DNA from: an uncultured Armatimonadota bacterium | Lineage (GTDB): Bacteria > Armatimonadota > Fimbriimonadia > Fimbriimonadales > Fimbriimonadaceae | Length of the DNA: 64,000 nt | Assembly: GCA_903899015.1 (NCBI GenBank) | Contig: CAIUHP010000018.1 | Span: 1 to 64,000, forward strand | Reading direction: 5' to 3' | Shown: piece after piece, positions 51,305 through 58,898 of the stretch | Layout of the letters: every line of letters begins with the position of its first letter | Position numbering within the stretch: the first letter of the stretch is position 1 | Notes under the pieces: generated by a model | The model's database searches: none | The model's input: the letters and a program-made list of their open reading frames with translations, nothing else | Told to the model about the DNA's origin: nothing | Made by a program: the position numbers and the translations under genes

Positions 51305-51314
51305 TAAACGTTTA
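51305..51314. promoter_or_regulatory. Candidate LacI-type operator
   Basis: TAAACGTTTA, a 10-bp palindrome with central CpG, in the gap between the LacI gene and the pseudopilin gene. LacI-family operators commonly have this form. The nearest downstream start is the pseudopilin TTG at 51455. Confidence 0.45.
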
Positions 51315-51454
51315 ACCTCTTAACATAGATGAGTATCGGACCCAAATGGTGGGTCAGAGACGTTCTGATCGGATCGCCCTTGTTGCGTCGATTCTTGAGG
51401 ATCGGTCACGAGGCGAGTCATCGCCATTATACAAACCAACGGAGGTTAACGCAT

Positions 51455-52312
51455 TTGATTAAAAGAGGATTTACTCTCATTGAGCTTCTCGTAGTAATTG
51501 CAATCATTGCAATTCTCGCTGCAATCCTATTCCCAGTCTTCGCTCAGGCCAAGCTCGCTGCCAAAAAGACGGTGGCTCTCAGCAACGCCAAGCAAATCGC
51601 AACGGCCAATTTCATCTATCAGGGTGACTCTGATGACAATCTCATCAAGTCCTACTACGGGTTCCCGGCTGACTGTAGCTCGTGGGGAGGCACGTACTAC
51701 AACTGGAAGTACGCCCTTCAGCCTTACATCGCTAAGAGCAATGGCCTCTTGACGGACCCAACAAACCAATTCACGGACAAGCAGTATTGGACACAGGCTT
51801 ACACCGACGGAAGTGATGCTAGCCGAGTATTTACTCCACAGAATTACGCCGTGAATGATGCAATTATTGGTTTTGCAAACGGTGCTTGCGCAGGTGCACA
51901 GTGGTGCCCACCCGGCCTATCAACGGCAGATGGGCTAGACGATCCTGCAAACACAATTACAATCCTACCAAACCGATCACAGTGGAATGACCTGAAGTTC
52001 GTCTTCATCAGCCCAACCTATGACGGTGGCCCTCCCGGATGGTGCGACACGATCAATGGCGGACCAAGCCAGGCATGCCCGGCTGCTGGAAAGGGTCCAA
52101 TCAACACAGTTGGAAAGGTTTCATCATGGGTCTTTGCTGATGGTCACGCGAAAGCTGTGAACATCCTTCAGACTCTTCAAACCAACAGCCCAACCTCGGA
52201 CATGTGGGGAACCAAGTACTACGTGGTTAATCCAATCACGGGTGGCTCGGCTGTGCCCACTCAGCAAGATCGAATCAACATTGCCGCTGCGGCATATCCT
52301 GAGTACAAGTAA
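51455..52312 (+). CDS. Pseudopilin-like protein with type IV prepilin leader
   Basis: 285 aa from TTG at 51455, giving [26 protein letters not shown]. The start is chosen because GGAGG lies 9 nt upstream and the short leader fits prepilin peptidase (Gly at -1). An ATG at 51329 would add 42 residues before the leader, which is atypical. The Glu at +5 is present. The C-terminal part has [24 protein letters not shown] and a W-V-F-A-D-G-H-A motif. It lies downstream of the LacI gene, likely under its control, and upstream of a small lipoprotein. Confidence 0.87.
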   Translation: MIKRGFTLIELLVVIAIIAILAAILFPVFAQAKLAAKKTVALSNAKQIATANFIYQGDSDDNLIKSYYGFPADCSSWGGTYYNWKYALQPYIAKSNGLLTDPTNQFTDKQYWTQAYTDGSDASRVFTPQNYAVNDAIIGFANGACAGAQWCPPGLSTADGLDDPANTITILPNRSQWNDLKFVFISPTYDGGPPGWCDTINGGPSQACPAAGKGPINTVGKVSSWVFADGHAKAVNILQTLQTNSPTSDMWGTKYYVVNPITGGSAVPTQQDRINIAAAAYPEYK

Positions 52313-52329
52313 GCTCAGGACGATCTAAT

Positions 52330-52358
52330 GCCGACTTCAAACTTCGTTTGAAGTCGGC
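52330..52358 (+). terminator. Rho-independent terminator after the pseudopilin gene
   Basis: 13-bp stem GCCGACTTCAAAC / GTTTGAAGTCGGC with loop TTC, followed by TTCTTA. It lies 17 nt past the stop codon and before the lipoprotein gene, so read-through must supply the downstream genes unless they have their own promoter. Confidence 0.7.
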
Positions 52359-52378
52359 TTCTTACCAGATAAACTCTC

Positions 52379-52585
52379 ATGAAATCGTTCGTTATCATTT
52401 TCTCGGTAATTATTCTAGGTTCCGTTGTCGCTGGATGCAGTGGCGATAGCGTTCAAACAATTGACAAGCCTTCAACTGCCGTTGATCCGCCCAAGAACTC
52501 TTCCAATTGGGCCATCAAGAACAACCCCAATATTCCAGATGCCGCGAAGAAGGCCATGCTGGGTCAACAGGGTGGTCCTAAGTAA
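52379..52585 (+). CDS. Small lipoprotein
   Basis: 68 aa with a clear lipoprotein signal: MKSFVIIFSVIILGSVVAGC, lipobox VAGC with C20 as the modified residue. The mature part is only 48 residues and Asn/Pro/Lys-rich (IKNNPNIPDAAKKAML). It is tucked between the pseudopilin and the halogenase-like gene. No function recognised. Small lipoproteins next to pseudopilins recur in related genomes as far as I recall, but I cannot verify this here. Confidence 0.75.
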   Translation: MKSFVIIFSVIILGSVVAGCSGDSVQTIDKPSTAVDPPKNSSNWAIKNNPNIPDAAKKAMLGQQGGPK

Positions 52586-52604
52586 AATTTAAGAGATCAG
52601 TGCT

Positions 52605-54344
52605 ATGAAGCTTGATGTCGCAATCATTGGCGGTGGACCCGGCGGGTCCACTTGCGGTTCGTTTCTTAAGAAATATAAGCCGACTCTCAAAGTCGGCATT
52701 TTTGAACGTGAATCTTTCCCGCGCGATCACATCGGCGAAAGCCAACTCCCAGTGATCAGCTCCATTCTTCACGAGTTAGGAATTTGGGATAAGATCGAAG
52801 CCGCTGATTTTCCCATCAAGGTAGGCGGTACTTACCGTTGGGGAAAGACGGAAGATCTCTGGGATTTTCATTTCCTACCAAATGGGATCTTTGACGAAAA
52901 GCCTCGCCCAGGCAAGTACGAAGGGCAACGACTAGAAACAGCCTTTCAAGTAGATCGTGCGGTCTATGACAAGATTCTTCTCGACCATTCTCGCGACCTA
53001 GGCTGTGACGTGTATGAGTCGACCGGCGTTCGCGAAGTTCAGCGAGATGGTGACAAAGTATCCGGCCTCATTCTAGAAGATGGCACCAAAGTAGAAGCGC
53101 GCCACTACATCGACGCAACCGGACATGTTGGACTGCTGCGCCGAGCAATGGGGGTCGAGATTGACGAACCCAGCACTCTAAAGAATGTCGCTTTTTGGGA
53201 TTACTGGCAGAATGCGGAATGGGCAGTTACCCTCGGAATTGGCGGAACTCGAATTCAAGTGATGTCGGTTGGCTACGGTTGGCTTTGGTTTATACCGCTT
53301 AGCCCAACTCGAACATCCATCGGTTTCGTTTGCCCAGCCGATTATTACAAGAAGACCGGTTTGAAGCCTCAAGAGCTTTACAATCGAGCCATCCAAGACG
53401 AGTCACGCATTCGTGGATTGGTCAAGAACGCTACCGCAGAAGGGAAATTTAGTACCACAAAAGATTGGTCTTTTGTGGCCAAAAGAATGGCGGGCGAGAA
53501 TTGGATGCTCGTAGGAGAGTCGGCAGGTTTTGCAGATCCGATCCTTTCGGCGGGCCTTAGTCTCACCCACGCTTCAGGCCGCGAGGCAGCCTTTACGATT
53601 ATCGAGATGGATCGAGGTGGAGACAAGCAGTGGCTTCGTGACGAATACTTTGAGAGGAATAAGCGTCGCATCTATCAGCACATAAAGTTTGCCGATTACT
53701 GGTATGCCGGCAATCAGCACTTCAACGACCTTCGCGAATACACACGTGAAATCGCCCGCGACGCAGGTCTTGAACTCGATGCAGAAAAAGCATTTCAGTG
53801 GCTCGGTACCGGAGGCTTCATTGAAGAAGATCTGGGAATCGGTGGATTTGGAACACTCGGATTCACTGCCCTTCAACAAGTTGCCAATCGGCTTTCTGAC
53901 GAACCGGCCAAGAGCGCTTTCGGCGGATATAACGGGTTTGTATTGAACTTTGATGGCGCCAAGAAGTGCCAAGTTCCCCACTATGAAGCAGGACGAGTAT
54001 TGCCCGTTCCAGCATGGAGCCGAAATGGAAAAGTTCTTCCGTTAAGCGGTCTCATCGGTTACCTCGTTAAAGGCTTGGAAAGTAATCCCGCCATTAACTC
54101 GGCGCTCGTTGCGATGGAACGAGATCTTCGAAAAGTTGGCATTCGATACGATCGTGCTATCCACGATGGAGCAATGCAATGCTTAGAAGCCTTGATCCGT
54201 GACGGCTGGGTTGATTGCCGAAAGTACAAGACAGGAGAAGTACTCCCTGGAGAACTTCCTGCCGAAAATAGCTTCTTCCAAGTCAACCACGACGCTTCGT
54301 TACCAGTTGGTCGGAGGTCGGCTTCACTTGTAGAGAGTGACTGA
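52605..54344 (+). CDS. Flavin-dependent halogenase-like oxidoreductase (tryptophan-halogenase family)
   Basis: 579 aa. N-terminal FAD motif GGGPGG at residues 9-14 and ERESFPRDHIGESQLP, both typical of the halogenase branch. A halogenase-like W-x-W-x-I-P motif occurs as WLWFIP near residue 226. The lysine often equated with the hypohalous-acid lysine would be in WGKT near residue 85. No signal peptide. Family members halogenate aromatic or phenolic substrates using reduced flavin, but many homologues are oxygenases; substrate unknown. It lies 19 nt after the lipoprotein gene and before GH16. Confidence 0.75.
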   Translation: MKLDVAIIGGGPGGSTCGSFLKKYKPTLKVGIFERESFPRDHIGESQLPVISSILHELGIWDKIEAADFPIKVGGTYRWGKTEDLWDFHFLPNGIFDEKPRPGKYEGQRLETAFQVDRAVYDKILLDHSRDLGCDVYESTGVREVQRDGDKVSGLILEDGTKVEARHYIDATGHVGLLRRAMGVEIDEPSTLKNVAFWDYWQNAEWAVTLGIGGTRIQVMSVGYGWLWFIPLSPTRTSIGFVCPADYYKKTGLKPQELYNRAIQDESRIRGLVKNATAEGKFSTTKDWSFVAKRMAGENWMLVGESAGFADPILSAGLSLTHASGREAAFTIIEMDRGGDKQWLRDEYFERNKRRIYQHIKFADYWYAGNQHFNDLREYTREIARDAGLELDAEKAFQWLGTGGFIEEDLGIGGFGTLGFTALQQVANRLSDEPAKSAFGGYNGFVLNFDGAKKCQVPHYEAGRVLPVPAWSRNGKVLPLSGLIGYLVKGLESNPAINSALVAMERDLRKVGIRYDRAIHDGAMQCLEALIRDGWVDCRKYKTGEVLPGELPAENSFFQVNHDASLPVGRRSASLVESD

Positions 54345-54397
54345 GGCTTACTGGCCCGGATGCCTGATACGTTGCAACATTTTCCTTCCTAATCACA

Positions 54398-55162
54398 ATG
54401 TCACTCGCAACCACTAAATCTACTTGGATCCTCACATTCTCCGATGACTTTGATGGTCCAGCCGGCTCACCGCCATCGTCCAAGTTTTGGAATCACAATT
54501 TGGGCGGTGGCGGCTGGGGAAACAATGAACTCGAGAGCTACACGGACGGTAGTTCTAACTCTTTCCTCGATGGAGACGGTCACCTCATCATTGAAGCGAG
54601 GAAGGAGAAAACAACGGGCACCGATAAAATTGAGCGTGAATATTCTTCGGCAAGACTCGTTTCAAAAGGAAAGTTTTCTCAGAAATACGGTCGGATTGAA
54701 GCGAAAATCAAAATCCCTCAGGGACAAGGAATTTGGCCCGCATTTTGGATGCTGGGAGAGAATATTGATGAGGTAGGATGGCCCGTTTGTGGCGAAATCG
54801 ACATCCTAGAATCCATTGAAGTTGTCGCCAAGACCGCATTTGGCACCCTTCATGGTCCTGGATACTCAGGGGACTCAGCCATAACAAGAAAATTCGAGTC
54901 CAAGATTGCTCTCGCCGACGATTTTCACATCTATGCCATTGAGTGGAGCCAAAACGAGATTCGATGGTTTATCGACGAGCACTGCTACTCGACGGTAACA
55001 CCTGAAACCGTGAAAGGACAGGATTGGGTTTTTGATCAGCCGTTCTTCATGATTCTAAACCTCGCAGTCGGCGGCAACTGGCCAGGCAATCCAGACAGCA
55101 CGACGACGTTTCCGCAACGATTGATCATTGATTATGTGAAGGTTTACAAAGAATCGGTTTGA
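54398..55162 (+). CDS. Glycoside hydrolase family 16
   Basis: 254 aa. The catalytic motif is GEIDILES with nucleophile E133 and acid/base E138 (E-I-D-x-x-E), within WPAFWMLGENIDEVGWPVCG. This is the beta-glucanase/agarase-type GH16 fold. No signal peptide is present; upstream codons in frame reach a stop within 33 nt without a start. A cytoplasmic endo-enzyme is unusual. The product may act on imported oligosaccharides or reach the envelope by another route. It follows the halogenase-like gene after 53 nt. Confidence 0.87.
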   Translation: MSLATTKSTWILTFSDDFDGPAGSPPSSKFWNHNLGGGGWGNNELESYTDGSSNSFLDGDGHLIIEARKEKTTGTDKIEREYSSARLVSKGKFSQKYGRIEAKIKIPQGQGIWPAFWMLGENIDEVGWPVCGEIDILESIEVVAKTAFGTLHGPGYSGDSAITRKFESKIALADDFHIYAIEWSQNEIRWFIDEHCYSTVTPETVKGQDWVFDQPFFMILNLAVGGNWPGNPDSTTTFPQRLIIDYVKVYKESV

Positions 55163-55385
55163 GGGTATCTGCGACTTTTAGCTTGAGCTCTCAGCCAAAT
55201 TCTTAAGGCCATCCGTCGGTCATCAAAAAAGAGTCCAATTCGTTTCTTTCGAGATTTCCAAAGGAACGAGGATTATTTTTCCGATGCCTCTAAAATAAGT
55301 CGGAACACAAATGGCGTAGCTTTCGCCTCCATAGTGTCGTGGCCCTCGGTAAATCAAACCGTTCGGTTGGGGCAGGAGAGTCAAA

Positions 55386-56051
55386 ATGCAAACACACATC
55401 TATGCGTCATTCGCGGACCCGAAGTCGGCAGAAAGAGCAGCGGGCGCCCTCTTAGATAATGGAGTTCAAGCAAGCGACCTGACCATCATTCAACACCACA
55501 GTGGAGAAACAAACCCGATACCGATGCCCGTTTCTTCACCCGCCATTGCGGAATATCAGCCTGTAGGTGCGTTCATAGATATGCCGCCTATGCCTGAAGA
55601 GACCTTGATGGATGCCGAAGATGAAGCCAAATTTGGCATTTCCACCACAACCGTCGGAGATGCCGAAATTGGGGCGTTCAAAGGAGCTGGCTGGGGCTTA
55701 GGTCTAGGAGCTGTCGCTGCCCTAGCCGTGCTTTTTATTCCGGGATTTGGACTCGTCATCGGTGGAGGCGCACTGGAAATTGCTCTCGGTGCAACAGCGG
55801 GCGCGACTGCGGCTGGAGCGGTCGCTGGCGCAGTTACTGGCTACCTCAAAGATCAAGGATTTGAAGATTCCGATGCTCAGAAGTATATGGATATCGTAAG
55901 TGGAGGAGGTGCCATCCTTTCCCTTGCATTGCCCTCTGGCAAAGTTTACGAGCCTCAAGCGTGGGAGATCATCTCCAAGTACAACGGGATTCCGTTCACG
56001 GAACAAGAGGCTGTTCGCACAACCGCTTACCGAGCGTGGATGAGCGACTGA
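55386..56051 (+). CDS. General-stress-type protein with Gly-rich hydrophobic domain
   Basis: 221 aa. The N-terminus MQTHIYASFADPKSAERAAGALLDNGVQASDLTII matches the YflT/heat-induced stress type ferredoxin-like motif. Residues about 98-155 are a Gly/Ala-rich hydrophobic pair (GWGLGLGAVAALAVLFIPG, GGALEIALGATAGATAAGAVAGAV), likely membrane-inserting. A GGAGA Shine-Dalgarno lies 7 nt before the ATG. It is preceded by a 223-nt gap and followed by a strong structured gap. Role unknown; stress or envelope-associated. Confidence 0.7.
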   Translation: MQTHIYASFADPKSAERAAGALLDNGVQASDLTIIQHHSGETNPIPMPVSSPAIAEYQPVGAFIDMPPMPEETLMDAEDEAKFGISTTTVGDAEIGAFKGAGWGLGLGAVAALAVLFIPGFGLVIGGGALEIALGATAGATAAGAVAGAVTGYLKDQGFEDSDAQKYMDIVSGGGAILSLALPSGKVYEPQAWEIISKYNGIPFTEQEAVRTTAYRAWMSD

Positions 56052-56125
56052 GCGGCGCGAGTGCCGTGAGTAAGGTGCCGTGCTACGCCAACTCGCTTAC
56101 GGTCTTCCGGTAGGCAGGACAAACT

Positions 56126-56195
56126 ATCGCCGTCTTTCTAAAGGGATATTCTCAACTTTCCTCTCCCTTTGAAAACGGCGATCGTCTCACGATCG
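56126..56195. other. Two overlapping, mutually exclusive hairpins between convergent genes
   Basis: Hairpin A (56126-56182) pairs ATCGCCGT-TTTC-AAAGGGA with TCCCTTT-GAAA-ACGGCGAT, about 19 bp with two bulges. Hairpin B (56179-56195) is CGATCGT-CTC-ACGATCG. They share CGAT, so only one can form. No U-tract is present. They may stop transcription from either side. Confidence 0.45.
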
Positions 56196-56255
56196 ACCAA
56201 ACGACAGCCCTGCTTGTTCCCGGCAAGCCCCATCCAACGTTAAAAGTTCAGAGCT

Positions 56256-58898
56256 CTAAGGTTCTCGTGCGAACATTCGGGCGAGTTCGGCAGGACTTAT
56301 TTGCTGCTTAGGCTCGAACCTCTCCGAGAGCAAATAGGACTTGATGGATTGCTCCAGTTGACGTGCGGCTGGTCGAAGCGCCAAATCCTCAAAATCGATT
56401 GCGGTAACCAGAAGTTTTCCAGTCCCAACTCGAGCTTCGAAGATTGTTCCGAGCTTGTCGTTGCGCTCGTATCGGTCGATTACCTGAAGCAGAGGGCGAA
56501 AATCACCCGCTAATTCATTCAGGTTGAGCGCTTTGGAGCGAGTGAGGATGTCCCACCACTGCCAATCCGAATGTCCCTCGGTAGGAAAATCGCCGAAAAT
56601 CGGATGGTCGGCATCGATCAGGGTCCCCATTGTTCCGACCTGTTCCTTGAAATGAATCGGGGACCAGAAAGCAGGAGCGAAGCGCCCCGGAATTCCGCTC
56701 CATATGCGGTTGGGATTGATTCGTAGCCAGACATTCTTACCGTGCGCGAATGCTTCAACTACGTCTTGCCGATAAAAAGGAGCAACCAAAATCGAAGCGA
56801 GTGCGCTAGGTTCGGTTGCTTGAGGCAAAAGCCAAAATGGCCATTGATTGCGCCCATAGGGTTCGCCAACAAGCTCGATGTGATATTGAGTACACGTCGG
56901 TAAGCCAGCTAATGGTATCTGGAGAGTTCCAAAAGAATTTATGCCCTCTGCGGAGAGCATTTGAGCGCCCAGATCGCCACTAGCCAGCACGCTACCATCG
57001 CGATCAAGTACTCGCCAAGATAGTGCACACGTTTCGGGCGCTCCACAGTGAAAAACGTGTACATTGCCAGTAAAGACTTCATCTTCGAGCCAAACGAACT
57101 TGTCGACGCTGAGTAGCGGAACTGTAGACGCGCAAAATTGTCGGAAGGTTGTGGCATCGATGAATCCCTTCTCTTCCCAGAATGCATCCAGCATTCCGAT
57201 CGTTGCCGTACCTTGGCCCGGGAAGTCGGTCAATCCAAGAAGCTGATATCCAGACAACCCACGAGTACGAAGCAGCGTTTCGATCTCTTCCTTGTAGAGT
57301 TGTGCGCTAAGCTTGCCGGAGGCTTCTACGAAATCAGATACTTGGTCAAGCATGCCCCGTTTAGCCAGCATCCGAGCGATTTCAGTGAAGTTTCTCGCTT
57401 CAAGTACTCCATCATATCGGCTGGCGTGATGAACATCTGGGAACACCGCCCATTCCGCAACTTCGTGGGAAATAACCGGACGGTCAAATTGGTCCGCTGC
57501 TTCATTACAATTTACGGATGTGTTTGGCTGATCTCGATCGAATCGAGAACCCACGCCAAACCAAGTACTTCCACGTAACGGGCGATTCTCCGGACCAGGC
57601 TTTCCATTGTCCGCTTGAACATAGAAATCACAGACTGGGCTTAAGTGAGTTCCTTGAGCTGAGAACGTGTAGATGCGATTAGGATAATCGCTCTTCAATT
57701 CCTCGATCAATGCATCGACGGCAGGTTCCGAACCATAGAACGAAATCTCGTTCCCTAAGGCAAACAACAGAAAAGAGGCATGATGCCCGTACTCACGCAA
57801 AATTCGATGAGCTTCCCGTCGACAAAAATCCATGAGGATCTCGTCGGAAGATATCGCCCACAAGCCAGTCCAGACCGGCAATTCGACTTGCAGGATCAAA
57901 CCTAGTTCATCAGCGGCAACAAAAGCTGCCTCCGGAGGGCACCAAGAGTGGAATCGGATGTGATTGAGCCCGAACTCTTTTGCCTTACCGAGGACTTTCT
58001 GCCATTCTTCCACCCGAGTCGGCGGATATCCAGTTTTAGGAAACACGCAGCATTCAAGCGTTCCTCTCAAAAAAACCGGTTGGTCGTTTAGAAGAATCGA
58101 CTTCTCGTCGCACCGAATCGTCCTCAAGCCTACTTGTCGAGTCACCTCACCGCCATTCAATCGGACGGTAACGTCAACTAGATTTGGAGAATCGGGATGC
58201 CATGGAGCAAAGTCTTCGACTTTGACTGACGTGCTAAAAGCCTCGCCGACTTGGCAAGGCACGGTGTGAATGACGAGGCGGCCTTGAGATCTCAGTTTCA
58301 TCGAAACCTCACCCGTTTCTATAGCCAGCCCCGAAATCTGAACGGCATCAATCCCCGATACGATAACAAGGTCCTGGATGGCAATCTCTTCGCGTGTGAT
58401 TTGCATCGCACCGATCACACCGTTCCAATTTGTTTGGGTCCAATCGGTTAAGGCGTGGCCGATCCGCCCGATTGGGATGTGAGGAGTGTTGTCAATGCGT
58501 AACGTGATTCGGTGGTGGCCAGCGTGGCTGACAGCAGGAATGGCAAATCGGTGAGGAATGCTTAAGCTATCTTGCCGACCGAGGTAAATCCCATCAAACC
58601 AAACATCGCAAAACCAGTGGCACCTTTCAAGTACGAGGCAAAGTGGCTCACCCGTCCAATCTTTAGGTAGCTCAATTTCTTTACTGAACCATGCTACGCC
58701 GGTATAGCGCACCTTACGCGATAGCCCGCTGAGGTCACCGGAAGCCGTATTGACTTCTCCGAGCCCGTTCTCGTCAAGTGAGCCAGGAAGTTCGACGATA
58801 GAATCCAGCTTAGATTCAAACCATCGATAACTTTGTCCAACATCGTCTGGATCAAGTGAGCATTCCCATTTTCCCGCCAAATCGAGGCACTGCTTCAT
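56256..58898 (-). CDS. Glycoside hydrolase family 2 (beta-galactosidase/glucuronidase-like)
   Basis: 880 aa. The sugar-binding domain at 1-150, an Ig-like domain near 180-250 (PWHPDSPNLVDVTVRLNGG), and the TIM barrel from about 270 (GTLECCVFPKTGYPPTR, NHIRFHSWCPPEAAF, acid/base in LFALGNEISFYG, nucleophile in RPVISHEVAEWAVFP). No signal peptide. It cleaves a beta-linked terminal galactose, glucuronate or similar residue. It starts 4 nt inside the DUF5107-TPR gene, so the two are coupled. Confidence 0.87.
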   Translation of the reverse strand: MKQCLDLAGKWECSLDPDDVGQSYRWFESKLDSIVELPGSLDENGLGEVNTASGDLSGLSRKVRYTGVAWFSKEIELPKDWTGEPLCLVLERCHWFCDVWFDGIYLGRQDSLSIPHRFAIPAVSHAGHHRITLRIDNTPHIPIGRIGHALTDWTQTNWNGVIGAMQITREEIAIQDLVIVSGIDAVQISGLAIETGEVSMKLRSQGRLVIHTVPCQVGEAFSTSVKVEDFAPWHPDSPNLVDVTVRLNGGEVTRQVGLRTIRCDEKSILLNDQPVFLRGTLECCVFPKTGYPPTRVEEWQKVLGKAKEFGLNHIRFHSWCPPEAAFVAADELGLILQVELPVWTGLWAISSDEILMDFCRREAHRILREYGHHASFLLFALGNEISFYGSEPAVDALIEELKSDYPNRIYTFSAQGTHLSPVCDFYVQADNGKPGPENRPLRGSTWFGVGSRFDRDQPNTSVNCNEAADQFDRPVISHEVAEWAVFPDVHHASRYDGVLEARNFTEIARMLAKRGMLDQVSDFVEASGKLSAQLYKEEIETLLRTRGLSGYQLLGLTDFPGQGTATIGMLDAFWEEKGFIDATTFRQFCASTVPLLSVDKFVWLEDEVFTGNVHVFHCGAPETCALSWRVLDRDGSVLASGDLGAQMLSAEGINSFGTLQIPLAGLPTCTQYHIELVGEPYGRNQWPFWLLPQATEPSALASILVAPFYRQDVVEAFAHGKNVWLRINPNRIWSGIPGRFAPAFWSPIHFKEQVGTMGTLIDADHPIFGDFPTEGHSDWQWWDILTRSKALNLNELAGDFRPLLQVIDRYERNDKLGTIFEARVGTGKLLVTAIDFEDLALRPAARQLEQSIKSYLLSERFEPKQQISPAELARMFAREP

